A stretch of DNA of 59,648 nt from an uncultured Pseudomonadota bacterium (GCA_903834465.1 CAILJB010000005.1:1-59648); one strand, 5' to 3'; shown: positions 18,045 to 27,291, counted from the first letter of the stretch. Numbers and translations: made by a program. Notes: generated by a model from the letters alone, not told the origin.

Positions 18045-18063
18045 AAGAATGATTATCATTTTA
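18045..18063. promoter_or_regulatory. Fur box
   Basis: AATGATTATCATT (18048-18060) is a 6-1-6 palindrome matching the core of the Fur consensus (GATAATGATAATCATTATC). It lies 25 bp upstream of the preferred start of the multicopper oxidase and so would repress the whole oxidase-bfd-bfr unit under iron-replete conditions. Confidence 0.75.
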
Positions 18064-18101
18064 ATTTTTCATTATGTCAAATGGTTATTTAAGTTCAATT
18101 T

Positions 18102-18118
18102 TTTACAGCTTTTTTACA
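18102..18118 (+). promoter_or_regulatory. KdpE-box-like site, kdp operon
   Basis: TTTACA-GCTTT-TTTACA: two direct TTTACA half-sites with a 5-base spacer, the same 17-bp layout as the KdpE site of E. coli kdpFABC (TTTATA-N5-TTTACA). It is 49 bp upstream of the first small ORF of the kdp block. Two further copies occur at 26859 and 29695. Confidence 0.7.
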
Positions 18119-18167
18119 TGAATTTAGATTACATTGCATTCAGTTTCTTTCACATCGTGGGGGTTTT

Positions 18168-18260
18168 ATGAGTGTTATTTATTTGGGATTATCCATTGTT
18201 TTTTTTGTGATTACGGTTGCGTTAGTTCGCGCATTTGAAAAGCTGCGGGGGCAATCATGA
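18168..18260 (+). CDS. 30-residue membrane peptide before kdpF
   Basis: MSVIYLGLSIVFFVITVALV followed by RAFEKLRGQS: one hydrophobic helix and a short basic tail. GGGGG lies 7 bases before the ATG, and the TGA overlaps the kdpF ATG as ATGA, which argues that it is translated and coupled. It is distinct from KdpF, which is the next ORF. I know small extra peptides in this position in some kdp operons but not a function. It could stabilise KdpA or act as a leader for coupling. Confidence 0.7.
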   Translation: MSVIYLGLSIVFFVITVALVRAFEKLRGQS

Positions 18261-18346
18261 ATGAAATTTATCTGTTGAGCGGGGCATTAGCATTAGCCAT
18301 TTTTGTTTATTTGGTTGCTGCACTTTTTTATCCGGAGAAATTCTGA
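18257..18346 (+). CDS. kdpF: KdpF, small subunit of Kdp ATPase
   Basis: A 29-residue single-helix protein (MNEIYLLSGALALAIFVYLV then AALFYPEKF). The C-terminal YPEKF ending is typical of KdpF, which stabilises the KdpABC potassium pump in the inner membrane. Its start overlaps the stop of the previous peptide, and its TGA overlaps the kdpA ATG (TGATG), giving tight coupling. The gene is easily missed because of its size. Confidence 0.88.
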   Translation: MNEIYLLSGALALAIFVYLVAALFYPEKF

Positions 18347-20154
18347 TGACCAGTAACAGTTTTTTGCAAATCATCTTTTATGTCGCAACGTTGTTGCTAC
18401 TTGCCAAACCACTCGGTGGTTATATGGCAAACGTTTATCAAAATAAGCCTACGTTATTGACAAACCTATTCGAGCCAATTGAGACGTTTATTTACAAAAT
18501 AAGCGGCATCCATCGAGAGGAGGAAATGCACTGGACAGACTATGCGATTACGCTTCTCACATTTAGTTTGTTAAGTACCTTAGCTGTTTTTGCATTGCAG
18601 TTATTTCAAGCAAATTTACCTTTCAATCCTCAAAATCTTCCAAGCGTCAGTCCAGATTCATCTTTCAATACAGCAGTCAGCTTTGCAACAAACACGAATT
18701 GGCAAGGTTACGCTGGCGAAACGACAATGAGTTATTTCACGCAAATGTTAGGACTTACTGTGCAGAACTTTGTTTCTGCGGCAGCGGGGATGGCAACGCT
18801 CGTCGCGTTGATTCGAGGTTTTATTCGTCGCAACGCTGACAGTATTGGTAATTTTTGGGTGGATTTAACCCGTAGTACGTTATACATCCTCATGCCATTA
18901 TCATTGGTTTTAGCGTTAGTTTTAGTTGGACAAGGTGTCGTACAAACATTCAGTGCTTATCACACCGTCACATTGACCGAAACGCTTAGTTATGACCAAC
19001 CTAAATTGGGTGCAAATGGTCAAGCCCTGAAAGATGGCGATGGCAAACCCGTTATGGAATCTACGCAAACAACAGAACAAGTGATTGCCGTAGGACCTGC
19101 TGCTTCACAAGTTGCCATTAAACAACTCGGGACAAACGGCGGCGGTTTTTTCAACGTCAATTCCGCGCATCCGTTAGAAAATCCAACTCCGTTAAGCAAT
19201 TTTCTTGAAATGCTATCGCTACTACTTATTCCTGCCGCGCTGTGTTACACCTTCGGCGTGATGGTAGGCGATACACGTCAAGGTTGGGCAATTCTTGCGG
19301 TAATGACGTTGATTTTTGTTTCCCTGATTTTTGTCACCGTTCCCGCCGAACAAAATGGGAATCCGGCTTTTGTCTCGCTAAGCATTGATCAAACAGCAAG
19401 TGATTTGCAAGCGGGCGGAAATATGGAAGGCAAAGAAGCCCGTTTTGGCATTACAAACTCAGCTTTATGGGCAGTGGCTACCACAGCAGTTTCCAATGGT
19501 TCAGTGAATGCCATGCACGATTCTTTCACGCCAATCGGCGGTATGATTCCTATGTGGCTCATGCAATTGGGTGAAGTCATTTTCGGGGGCGTGGGTTCTG
19601 GATTATACGGCATGATTATGTTTGCCATTGTTGCGGTATTTGTCTCTGGTTTGATGATTGGTCGTACACCTGAATATTTAGGTAAAAAAATCGAAGCCTT
19701 TGAAATGAAAATGGCCGCTATCACTATTTTAATTCCGCCGTTAGTCGTTTTAGGTGGCACAGCCTTAGCTGTTGTCACAGCGGCTGGAAAATCTTCTGTT
19801 TTCAATCCTGGCGCACACGGGTTTAGCGAAATTTTATACGCGCTTTCATCGGCAGGAAATAACAACGGCAGTGCGTTTGGTGGATTGTCAGCGAACACGC
19901 CGTTTTACAACACGTTGTTAGGGTTTGCGATGTTATTTTCACGTTTTTGGCTAACAGTGCCAGTGCTTGCTATTGCCGGTTCATTAGCATCGAAAAAAAT
20001 TGTCCCCGTTGGTTCAGGGACGTTACCCACCCATACGCCGTTATTTGTCATGTTATTGATTGGTACAGTTTTGTTGGTGGGCGCGTTGACATTTATTCCC
20101 GCACTTGCCTTGGGACCTGTCGTTGAACACTTGCAAATGATAAACGCTAAATAA
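18346..20154 (+). CDS. kdpA: Potassium-transporting ATPase subunit A
   Basis: The 602-residue membrane channel-like subunit that selects and binds potassium in the KdpFABC pump. Diagnostic motifs are [11 protein letters not shown] near residue 123, [20 protein letters not shown] near 263, and [21 protein letters not shown] near 503. The protein is about 45 residues longer than E. coli KdpA (557). The extra length lies mainly in a polar loop after the segment ending [11 protein letters not shown], containing [16 protein letters not shown]. About ten membrane segments are visible. Translation is coupled to kdpF, and kdpB follows after 19 bp. Confidence 0.97.
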   Translation: MTSNSFLQIIFYVATLLLLAKPLGGYMANVYQNKPTLLTNLFEPIETFIYKISGIHREEEMHWTDYAITLLTFSLLSTLAVFALQLFQANLPFNPQNLPSVSPDSSFNTAVSFATNTNWQGYAGETTMSYFTQMLGLTVQNFVSAAAGMATLVALIRGFIRRNADSIGNFWVDLTRSTLYILMPLSLVLALVLVGQGVVQTFSAYHTVTLTETLSYDQPKLGANGQALKDGDGKPVMESTQTTEQVIAVGPAASQVAIKQLGTNGGGFFNVNSAHPLENPTPLSNFLEMLSLLLIPAALCYTFGVMVGDTRQGWAILAVMTLIFVSLIFVTVPAEQNGNPAFVSLSIDQTASDLQAGGNMEGKEARFGITNSALWAVATTAVSNGSVNAMHDSFTPIGGMIPMWLMQLGEVIFGGVGSGLYGMIMFAIVAVFVSGLMIGRTPEYLGKKIEAFEMKMAAITILIPPLVVLGGTALAVVTAAGKSSVFNPGAHGFSEILYALSSAGNNNGSAFGGLSANTPFYNTLLGFAMLFSRFWLTVPVLAIAGSLASKKIVPVGSGTLPTHTPLFVMLLIGTVLLVGALTFIPALALGPVVEHLQMINAK

Positions 20155-20173
20155 CGGCGAATTGGAGAATGTT

Positions 20174-22264
20174 ATGAGTGAAAAAGTTATTTCAATGTCT
20201 TTATTTGAACCGCAAATTCTTAAAACCGCTTTAGTGGATTCATTTGCAAAACTCACCCCGCAACAACAATGGAAAAATCCAGTGATGTTTGTGGTTTATA
20301 TCGGCAGTATGCTGACCACATTACTTTGTCTACTGGCGTTTCATGACAATAGCGAAGAATCGGGGTTTATTTTTTCCATTACATTATGGTTGTGGGTGAC
20401 GGTCTTATTTGCCAATTTTGCTGAAGCCGTTGCCGAAGGGCGCAGTAAAGCACAAGCCTCTTTTTTGCGTAGTGCTAAACGTGAGATTTCTGCAAAAAAA
20501 ATGGGGGAACGCTATCAAGGAGCAGACTTTTCTGAGTATAAACATTTATTTACCAGAATTCCTAGCACTAATCTGAGACGTGGCGATGTCGTTTTGGTCG
20601 AGGCAGGCGATTTTGTTCCGGGTGATGGTGAGGTTATCGAAGGTGTTGCATCTGTCGATGAAAGTGCAATCACTGGTGAAAGTGCGCCCGTCATTCGAGA
20701 ATCAGGTGGCGATTTTAGTTCCGTTACAGGTGGCACGCGGGTTTTATCGGATTGGTTGGTCGTAAAAATTACAGCAAATCCTGGTGAATCGTTTTTAGAT
20801 CGTATGATTGCGATGGTTGAAAATGCCAAACGTCAAAAAACACCGAATGAAATTGCTTTGACGATTTTATTGGTTGCGCTGACGTTAGTTTTCTTAATGG
20901 CAACAGTGACGTTATTACCGTTTTCTTTGTATGCGGTGGAAACGTCCGGCTCTGGAAATCCTATTACGATTACCGTATTGGTTGCACTGTTAGTGTGTTT
21001 AATTCCAACCACCATTGGCGGCTTGTTATCGGCAATTGGTGTGGCAGGGATTGGACGCATGATGCAACGAAATGTGGTGGCAACATCTGGGAAAGCCGTT
21101 GAAGCCGCTGGCGATATTGACGTATTGCTACTGGATAAAACAGGCACAATTACGCTGGGAAATCGTCAAGCTTCCGCGTTTATCAATGTTCGTGGTGTGA
21201 ACGATAAAGAACTTGCCGATGCCGCGCAATTAGCCTCACTTGCGGACGAAACGCCAGAAGGTCGCAGTATTGTCGTTTTGGCAAAACAAAAATACGGATT
21301 AAGAGAACGTGACGTGCATTCGCTTGGTGCAACGTTTGTGCATTTCAGCGCACAAACTCGCATGAGTGGCGTAAATATGGAAGGGCGACAAATTCGCAAG
21401 GGTGCGTCGGATGCCATTCGCGCTTATGTCGAAGAGTTAGGCGGAAGTTTTCCATTCGAACTTCAAAATATCGTTAATGACGTGGCGCGTCGTGGTAGCA
21501 CGCCATTAGTGGTAGCAGAAGGTACGCGCGTTTTAGGCGTGATTGAACTTAAAGATATTGTGAAAGGTGGCATTAAAGAACGTTTTGCCGAATTACGCCA
21601 AATGGGCATTAAAACCATCATGATTACCGGTGATAACCGTTTAACGGCGGCGGCGATTGCAGCCGAAGCGGGCGTTGACGATTTTCTCGCCGAAGCCACG
21701 CCCGAAGCCAAACTTAAATTGATTCGTCAATATCAAGCCGAAGGGCGTTTAGTGGCGATGACGGGCGACGGTACGAACGATGCGCCTGCTTTAGCACAAG
21801 CCGATGTTGCAGTAGCAATGAACAGTGGCACGCAAGCCGCAAAAGAAGCGGGAAATATGGTTGATTTGGATTCTAATCCGACAAAGTTGATTGAAATTGT
21901 GGAAACGGGCAAACAAATGCTCATGACACGCGGTGCGTTAACAACTTTTTCAATTGCCAATGACGTAGCGAAATACTTTGCCATTATTCCAGCGGCATTT
22001 GCAACGACTTATCCCGTGCTGAACGTTTTAAATGTGATGGCATTAGCAACACCTGCGAGTGCGATTTTATCGGCAGTAATTTTTAATGCGTTGGTGATTG
22101 TGGCGTTGATTCCACTTGCATTGAAAGGTGTCAACTATAAACCCATTGGGGCGGCGGCTTTGTTGCAAAACAATTTGCTGGTTTATGGCGTGGGCGGCTT
22201 GATTGTTCCTTTTATCGGAATTAAAGCCATCGACCTTGTTTTGGTCACACTCGGTTTGGTTTAA
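20174..22264 (+). CDS. kdpB: Potassium-transporting ATPase subunit B
   Basis: The 696-residue P-type ATPase subunit that hydrolyses ATP to drive KdpA. Phosphorylation motif [16 protein letters not shown] (Asp near residue 318), actuator loop [13 protein letters not shown] (near 162; the TGES serine is the residue used for inhibitory phosphorylation in E. coli), nucleotide-binding KGAS, and hinge [15 protein letters not shown] are all intact. The ATG at 20174 has GGAG 7 bases upstream; an in-frame TTG at 20162 lies before that site and is unlikely. Length agrees with the family (682 in E. coli). Confidence 0.98.
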   Translation: MSEKVISMSLFEPQILKTALVDSFAKLTPQQQWKNPVMFVVYIGSMLTTLLCLLAFHDNSEESGFIFSITLWLWVTVLFANFAEAVAEGRSKAQASFLRSAKREISAKKMGERYQGADFSEYKHLFTRIPSTNLRRGDVVLVEAGDFVPGDGEVIEGVASVDESAITGESAPVIRESGGDFSSVTGGTRVLSDWLVVKITANPGESFLDRMIAMVENAKRQKTPNEIALTILLVALTLVFLMATVTLLPFSLYAVETSGSGNPITITVLVALLVCLIPTTIGGLLSAIGVAGIGRMMQRNVVATSGKAVEAAGDIDVLLLDKTGTITLGNRQASAFINVRGVNDKELADAAQLASLADETPEGRSIVVLAKQKYGLRERDVHSLGATFVHFSAQTRMSGVNMEGRQIRKGASDAIRAYVEELGGSFPFELQNIVNDVARRGSTPLVVAEGTRVLGVIELKDIVKGGIKERFAELRQMGIKTIMITGDNRLTAAAIAAEAGVDDFLAEATPEAKLKLIRQYQAEGRLVAMTGDGTNDAPALAQADVAVAMNSGTQAAKEAGNMVDLDSNPTKLIEIVETGKQMLMTRGALTTFSIANDVAKYFAIIPAAFATTYPVLNVLNVMALATPASAILSAVIFNALVIVALIPLALKGVNYKPIGAAALLQNNLLVYGVGGLIVPFIGIKAIDLVLVTLGLV

Positions 22265-22274
22265 GGAAACTATC

Positions 22275-22850
22275 ATGATTAAGCATTTAAAACCTGCAAT
22301 GATTCTGTTTTTAGCGTTGACGTTATTAACGGGTGTTGTTTATCCATTTATCGTAACTGTATTAGCACAAGCTATTTTTCCTACTCAAGCGAATGGCAGT
22401 TTGCTAACAGATGGTAAAGGAAAAGTAATTGGTTCTAGTTTAATTGGGCAATCTTTTAGCGACCCAAAGTATTTTTGGGGCAGACCTTCAGCTACTTCGC
22501 CCTATTCTTATAATGCCGGCGCGTCGAGTGGTTCAAATTTAGGCACAAATAATCCTGCATTAGTGGATGCAGTCAAAGCGCGTATCGAAACATTAAAAGC
22601 GGTTGATGCGGATAATAAAGCGCCGATTCCTGTGGATTTGATTACGGCATCAGGCAGTGGATTAGACCCGCATATCAGCATCGCAGCGGCAGATTATCAA
22701 ATCAACCGTGTAGCGAGAAGTCGCCACATTACGCCTAAGAAATTAAGCGATTTAATTGAAGCAAATACCGAATCTCGCCAACTGGGTTTTTTAGGTGAGC
22801 CGCGCGTGAATGTGTTGAAATTAAATTTAGCGTTGGATGCGTTGAATTAA
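22275..22850 (+). CDS. kdpC: Potassium-transporting ATPase subunit C
   Basis: The 191-residue single-span subunit of the Kdp pump, with a membrane helix (MILFLALTLLTGVVYPFIVTV) and a periplasmic domain. GSSLIGQSFSDPKYFWGRPSAT, SGSNLGTNNPAL and SGSGLDPHIS are the three conserved blocks. The ATG at 22275 follows AAGGAA at good spacing and lies 10 bp after kdpB. A longer in-frame start within kdpB (22203) has no support. The next gene begins one base after the stop. Confidence 0.97.
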   Translation: MIKHLKPAMILFLALTLLTGVVYPFIVTVLAQAIFPTQANGSLLTDGKGKVIGSSLIGQSFSDPKYFWGRPSATSPYSYNAGASSGSNLGTNNPALVDAVKARIETLKAVDADNKAPIPVDLITASGSGLDPHISIAAADYQINRVARSRHITPKKLSDLIEANTESRQLGFLGEPRVNVLKLNLALDALN

Positions 22851-22851
22851 C

Positions 22852-23142
22852 ATGAAATCACGATACCACTGGTTAATCGTTGCTGTTTGCTTGTACATAC
22901 CGCAAACGCAAGCAACGGTTGCCATTAACGACTTTTACGCACTGCCACCGACTAAAATTCATCTTGATGATTGCCTGAGAAATACTTTGCGATTACATCA
23001 AGGAAACATTGAAAAGCAAAATCTACGGCATCGAGATAATCGCTTTATTATGCAATATGAAATATATGTTCGTGACGGTACGCGGTGGTTGGTATCGTGC
23101 AACTTGGATACGGGCAACCTTGTTGACGAGCAACACTGGTAA
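22852..23142 (+). CDS. Small periplasmic protein, PepSY-like
   Basis: A 96-residue protein with a signal (MKSRYHWLIVAVCLYIPQTQA, cleavage near A21) and a mature part of about 75 residues. The C-terminal MQYEIYVRDGTRWLVSCNL then DTGNLVDEQ resembles a PepSY repeat (a strand-turn-strand followed by D-x-x-T-G), and two cysteines may pair. The family assignment is tentative. It begins one base after the kdpC stop, which places it in the kdp operon. PepSY domains are known as inhibitors or sensors at the membrane, but no role is shown here. Confidence 0.65.
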   Translation: MKSRYHWLIVAVCLYIPQTQATVAINDFYALPPTKIHLDDCLRNTLRLHQGNIEKQNLRHRDNRFIMQYEIYVRDGTRWLVSCNLDTGNLVDEQHW

Positions 23143-23187
23143 ATTGTTCTTGTGCATTTTTGATTTAATAACTATTGGTAACACACT

Positions 23188-24528
23188 ATGAGAAATTCAA
23201 TACATAGCCATTTTTCTTTAACATCTATTTCTATGGGCATCGCGTTAGCTTTATTATCGAATTCGCTATTCGCTAAATCACTCACAGAAGCAACTACTTT
23301 GTTCGAAGCCGCAGGCGATCCAAATGAAAGTAGTTTCATGAAAAATAATGGTTTAAAAATCGGTGGCTGGAGCAATGCAGGGATTACCTACAACGCAGCC
23401 AGCCCAGCTAATAACTTTAATGGCCCTGTGACGTTTGGTGACCGTTCGGGAGAGTTTCAACTCAACCAATTAAATTTGTTTATTCAACGCGCTGTTGCAA
23501 CCGAAGGCACGGGCTGGGATTTCGGCGGACGTTTCGATGTCATGTTTGGTACGGATTCCATTTTCACGCAAGCCTACGGTGTGCCGGCATTTGATGTAAA
23601 TAATGGCTCGCCTTTGAATCGCAGTCACTGGGATTTAAATATGCTCAATAGTGCAAGCAATAACCGTTTTTACGATTTAGCGTTGCCACAAGCCTACGCT
23701 GAAGCCTACGTTCCAATTGGTAACGGATTGAATGTTAAAGCCGGTCATTTTTATACACCAATCGGTTATGAAACTGTTCCAGCACCGGATAATTTTTTCT
23801 ACACTCACGCTTACACCATGCAATATGGCGAACCTTTCACTCATACCGGTGTAATGGGAAATTACGCGGTTGATGAAAATTGGTCAGTCATGGGCGGCGC
23901 GACAACAGGTAGCGCAACCGGTGGTTGGGATGGTGGTTTTGATAAACAACTTGGAAACTGGGGTGGTTTAGCAGGTGCAACGTGGACAAGCACGGATAAA
24001 AATACCTCTGCAAATATCAGTGGTACATTTAGTAAAGCCTCTGAGCAAAGTAGTAAAGCATGGGGAATATACAGCATCGTTTTAAAACACAACATTACTG
24101 ATAAAACCCATTTGATGTTGCAGCACGATCATGGTTTTGCGAATGGTGTCATTACAGCATCAGGCGTAAGAGATGCTGAATGGTACGGTGTGAATATGCA
24201 CTTAACGTATGACATCAAAGACAATTTAACAGCTGGTATTCGTACTGAATGGTTTAGAGACCAAAACGGTTTTCGTGTGTGTTCACCAGGTCGTGTTTCA
24301 GCCGCCACAGATAATACCAACGTAAGTTATGCGGCAAATTTTGCAGCAACTTGCAGTGCCGCCACTTATTACGGCATAACAGGTGGATTAAATTGGAAGC
24401 CTATGGGATTGAAATGGTTGAATTTGCGTCCTAATGTTCGTTACGATTGGGCAGATGGTGCGCGTCCATTTGGTAACAATAAACAAGACCAATTTTTGTT
24501 TTCAACCGATTTTTCTATCAATTTCTAA
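23188..24528 (+). CDS. Outer-membrane porin, OmpL-like (bbp2 family)
   Basis: A 446-residue exported beta-barrel. The signal ends at ALLSNSLFA. GGWSNAGITYNAASP, FDVMFGTDSIFTQAYGVPAF, FYDLALPQAYAEAYVPIG and KAGHFYTPIGYETVPAPDNFFY are hallmarks of the bbp2/OmpL-like porin family. The last strand ends in phenylalanine (FSTDFSINF), the usual signal for barrel assembly. I know such porins near kdp operons, and here it follows kdpC and the PepSY-like gene. It may let potassium or other small solutes through the outer membrane when Kdp is induced; that is inference. Confidence 0.85.
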   Translation: MRNSIHSHFSLTSISMGIALALLSNSLFAKSLTEATTLFEAAGDPNESSFMKNNGLKIGGWSNAGITYNAASPANNFNGPVTFGDRSGEFQLNQLNLFIQRAVATEGTGWDFGGRFDVMFGTDSIFTQAYGVPAFDVNNGSPLNRSHWDLNMLNSASNNRFYDLALPQAYAEAYVPIGNGLNVKAGHFYTPIGYETVPAPDNFFYTHAYTMQYGEPFTHTGVMGNYAVDENWSVMGGATTGSATGGWDGGFDKQLGNWGGLAGATWTSTDKNTSANISGTFSKASEQSSKAWGIYSIVLKHNITDKTHLMLQHDHGFANGVITASGVRDAEWYGVNMHLTYDIKDNLTAGIRTEWFRDQNGFRVCSPGRVSAATDNTNVSYAANFAATCSAATYYGITGGLNWKPMGLKWLNLRPNVRYDWADGARPFGNNKQDQFLFSTDFSINF

Positions 24529-24554
24529 TTTTTTAGAAGTCAAAGGAAAGTACC

Positions 24555-25523
24555 ATGAAATCCTTAAAAGGCTCAGTTGTCGCACTGGTTACACCGTTTA
24601 ACAACGATTCAGAACAATCAGTGAATCTTGAAAAAGTCGCCGAATTGGTCAAATTGCACGCCAATTGCAATACTGCCGCGATTGTTCCGTGTAGCACAAC
24701 AGGCGAATCACCGACGTTGCTAAAAGAAGAATGGGAAGCTGTTTTATCAACCGTCATCGAAGCGTCTAAAAATACTAATCTCAAAGTTATTCCAGCCACA
24801 GGTTCAAATAGCACAAAAGAAGCGGTGCGATTAACTGAGCGTGCAGCGGATTTAGGCGCGGATGCGTGTTTGGTTGTAACGCCTTATTACAATAAACCAA
24901 GTCCAAATGGTTTAATCGCGCATTTTCAAGAATTGGATAAAGTGGGCATTCCTTTGATTCTCTACAACGTCCCCAGCCGTACTGGCATCGAATTGGGGAC
25001 AGATTTAATTGTAGAATTATGTGAAAAATGTCCATCGATTATGGGATTGAAAGCCTCCAACGGCGACCTTGACCAAATTACAGAAGTGATTTGCAAAACG
25101 TCTAAATTGGGTCGTCCTTTTTCGGTATTTTCAGGAGACGATTCGCTTACATTACCAATTCTTTCAGTTGGCGGGGTAGGCGTGATTTCAGTTGTGGCAA
25201 ATGTGATACCGCTGGTAATGGATGAATTGGTGGCAAGTTTTATGCGATCAGATTTGAATCAATCAAAAGTAATCATGCACGCTATTCACCAATTTTGCCG
25301 ACATTTGATTAAGTTGGATTCAAACCCTGTCCCTATTAAATCGGTGATGAATAGTTTAGGTATGAATGTGGGTACATGCCGAAAACCGTTAGTTGATTTG
25401 TCAAAGGATAAAGCCGACGTTCTTTTAGAAGAATTGCGCTTGATAACCATCAAGAAAATTAAACTGCTGGAAAATCACGTTAGTCACGATGATTTTTTAA
25501 CGAAATTTTATTATCCCAGTTAA
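24555..25523 (+). CDS. Dihydrodipicolinate synthase family protein
   Basis: A 322-residue TIM-barrel aldolase. The DapA catalytic set is present: TTGES in PCSTTGESPTLL (Thr pair near residue 47), YYNKPS with its Tyr, YNVPSRTG with the Tyr and Arg, and the Schiff-base Lys in MGLKAS. So it could make hydroxy-tetrahydrodipicolinate for lysine and diaminopimelate. It differs from E. coli DapA (292 residues) by a Cys-Ser before the TTGES motif and about 30 extra C-terminal residues. It lies inside an ion-transport island and not with lysine genes, so either housekeeping DapA or a related aldolase is possible. Confidence 0.75.
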   Translation: MKSLKGSVVALVTPFNNDSEQSVNLEKVAELVKLHANCNTAAIVPCSTTGESPTLLKEEWEAVLSTVIEASKNTNLKVIPATGSNSTKEAVRLTERAADLGADACLVVTPYYNKPSPNGLIAHFQELDKVGIPLILYNVPSRTGIELGTDLIVELCEKCPSIMGLKASNGDLDQITEVICKTSKLGRPFSVFSGDDSLTLPILSVGGVGVISVVANVIPLVMDELVASFMRSDLNQSKVIMHAIHQFCRHLIKLDSNPVPIKSVMNSLGMNVGTCRKPLVDLSKDKADVLLEELRLITIKKIKLLENHVSHDDFLTKFYYPS

Positions 25524-25526
25524 AAG

Positions 25527-26165
25527 ATGCTGTTAGATGAATATATCAAAATGCTGGCGGGGCTTCTTTCAATAGTCGATCCGATTGGCGCAATTCCCCT
25601 TTTTATAAGTCTTACCGATCATCGTAGTTCTGGTGAACGGCGGCGTATTGCTTGGATTTGTGCATTATCTGTTGGAATTGTACTGTTTGTTGCGCTGGCA
25701 GGTGGAAAATCTATGCTGAATCTTTTCGGCATTGGTATTCCTGCGTTTCAGATTGCAGGCGGTATTGTTATTTTTTTGATGGGAATTTCGATGATTAAAG
25801 TCTCAAATGACCGTTCACGAAATACACAAGCAGAACGAACAGAGTCCGTTGATAAAGATTCTATTGCGATTGTCCCCTTGGCAATTCCTCTACTAAGTGG
25901 TCCTGGTGCGATGAGTAGTATTATTGTGGCGCATAATCTTCATCGTTCGTGGAATTATGATTTGTTGGCAGGCTGCGTCATTACAACGGTTGCTTTTTCT
26001 GTATTGCTATGTTTATTGATGGCAGAAAGAATTGCGAATTTGTTGGGTAAAACGGGAATGAATTTAATTACGCGCGTATTTGGATTGATTATTTTATCGC
26101 TTGCCGTGGAACTAATTACTAAAGGATTGGGGGAAATTTTTCCTATACTTATCCGTGAGGTATAA
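25527..26165 (+). CDS. MarC family integral membrane protein
   Basis: A 212-residue inner-membrane protein with about six hydrophobic segments. The N-terminal LSIVDPIGAIPLFISLT, the central GGIVIFLMGISMI and the PLAIPLLSGPGAMSSIIV motif identify the MarC (UPF0056) family. The biochemical function of MarC proteins is unknown; the old link to antibiotic resistance was withdrawn. It starts 3 bp after the DapA homologue's stop. No clear ribosome site is seen, so it is likely coupled to that gene. Confidence 0.9.
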   Translation: MLLDEYIKMLAGLLSIVDPIGAIPLFISLTDHRSSGERRRIAWICALSVGIVLFVALAGGKSMLNLFGIGIPAFQIAGGIVIFLMGISMIKVSNDRSRNTQAERTESVDKDSIAIVPLAIPLLSGPGAMSSIIVAHNLHRSWNYDLLAGCVITTVAFSVLLCLLMAERIANLLGKTGMNLITRVFGLIILSLAVELITKGLGEIFPILIREV

Positions 26166-26169
26166 CGTC

Positions 26170-26835
26170 ATGAGATACATTTTAAGCATTGATAAAACAA
26201 TTAACGTGCTTTTGCTTTTATCACTTCTTGGCATTGGTGTCACATTAACTCCTGATATATTTATAATCCGAAGTGATTGGCGTGAAGTGCTGCAACGATT
26301 ATGTTTGTCGTATGTGTCGAGCTATATCTTTTTCTTTGTTGTAGTTCATGTAAAAAAGGAAAAAGATAAGGCAAACATAAATAGTTTCATTGTGCCTAAA
26401 ATTTTAGCGGCTTGTTCACAATGGAAACCGCAATTAAGAGATATTTGCAATGCGGCAAGCGTTGTCGTACCAGAAGAACTACCAGATAGAGCATTTATAG
26501 CCAATGTATTCTCAAAACTTCGTCCCAATTCCCTTTCACCCTTAAAAAATGCTCAAGGTAATTATGCAAATTGGCAAGAATATTTTTGGTATCACAAAAC
26601 GCGCGTTGATGGATTCATTTACGTTGTGACAGACAAAATGCCTTTTTTAGATGCAAAATTGGTGAAATTATTATCAGAATTGAGCGAATGCGAACATTTT
26701 CAATACTTAGAACTTTTGGAAACGTCCATCATTAAAAACAGTAACTTATCAACATTATCAGATATGTTTTATGAATATTGCGTTAAATCGCAAGAACTAG
26801 AAACCTATGCCAATAAAAAATTGCATGTCGGATAA
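26170..26835 (+). CDS. Unknown membrane protein with two N-terminal helices
   Basis: A 221-residue protein I do not recognise. Two hydrophobic segments (about residues 11-30, VLLLLSLLGIGVTL, and 41-58, YVSSYIFFFVVVHV) are followed by a polar cytoplasmic domain of about 160 residues with WQEYFWYHKTRVDGFIYVV in the middle and a mainly helical end. GAGG lies 9 bases before the ATG at 26170, which is preferred over a GTG at 26155 overlapping marC. It is 4 bp after marC. Context suggests an ion- or envelope-related role, but nothing more specific can be read. Confidence 0.7.
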   Translation: MRYILSIDKTINVLLLLSLLGIGVTLTPDIFIIRSDWREVLQRLCLSYVSSYIFFFVVVHVKKEKDKANINSFIVPKILAACSQWKPQLRDICNAASVVVPEELPDRAFIANVFSKLRPNSLSPLKNAQGNYANWQEYFWYHKTRVDGFIYVVTDKMPFLDAKLVKLLSELSECEHFQYLELLETSIIKNSNLSTLSDMFYEYCVKSQELETYANKKLHVG

Positions 26836-26858
26836 ATCCCTCGAAATTATCTAAAATT

Positions 26859-26875
26859 TTAACAACATTTTTACA
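26859..26875 (+). promoter_or_regulatory. KdpE-box-like site, channel operon
   Basis: TTAACA-ACATT-TTTACA, 48 bp upstream of the 122-residue ORF. The following 35 bases also resemble those after the kdpD copy (both contain CATAAACTTA and CAATTTCAATA or its close variant), so a whole promoter segment is shared. Confidence 0.65.
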
Positions 26876-26922
26876 TCAATCGCCATAAACTTAGCTCCAA
26901 TTTCAATAACTAGGGTAAAACC

Positions 26923-27291
26923 ATGAATGAGCGAAGTAGTTACATAGGGATAGACAGTACAGAAAATAACGAATGGATTGTTGTATTGTGTGTCGATGGA
27001 AAAATTAGTTTTTCTCGACCTTTTAAAAATATCCCTATCGAACTCGATGCGTTAGTTCGATTTATTACAGAGCGTTGTGTGAGACCTAAAATTTGTTTAC
27101 GCCTAACAAATCATGCGGTTTTTGAATTGATTAAATATGTGGGTAGTATTTCTGATGCAGAAGTGATGTTTATGTCTGACGCGGGTTTTAAAATTCATCA
27201 GAATTGGTTGTCAAGATCGATGGCAATTCCTTACCAGGATGATTCTTGTCAGGCGCATTTATTGGCTTGTTGCGCTGAACGTATCGTTTAA
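26923..27291 (+). CDS. Unknown 122-residue protein, RNase H-like start
   Basis: A soluble 122-residue protein of unknown family. It opens with SSYIGIDSTENNEWIVVLCV, a strand with an early aspartate (Asp11) then a second strand, followed by DGKISFSRPF and a helix. This is the pattern of an RNase H-like fold start, as in IS110-type transposases, but the rest of a transposase is missing and there are no IS ends. C-terminal CQAHLLACCAERIV has three cysteines. A KdpE-like site lies upstream, and the potassium channel gene starts 17 bp downstream, so the two are probably one transcript. Confidence 0.6.
   Translation: MNERSSYIGIDSTENNEWIVVLCVDGKISFSRPFKNIPIELDALVRFITERCVRPKICLRLTNHAVFELIKYVGSISDAEVMFMSDAGFKIHQNWLSRSMAIPYQDDSCQAHLLACCAERIV

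Noticed and set aside
19389-19898. Long minus-strand frame (169 codons) inside kdpA
   Set aside because: It lies wholly opposite kdpA, has no ribosome site and reads as a proline/alanine-rich shadow of a membrane gene.
26923-27291. Intact IS110-type transposase
   Set aside because: Only an RNase H-like start is seen; the C-terminal half, catalytic set and element ends are missing.
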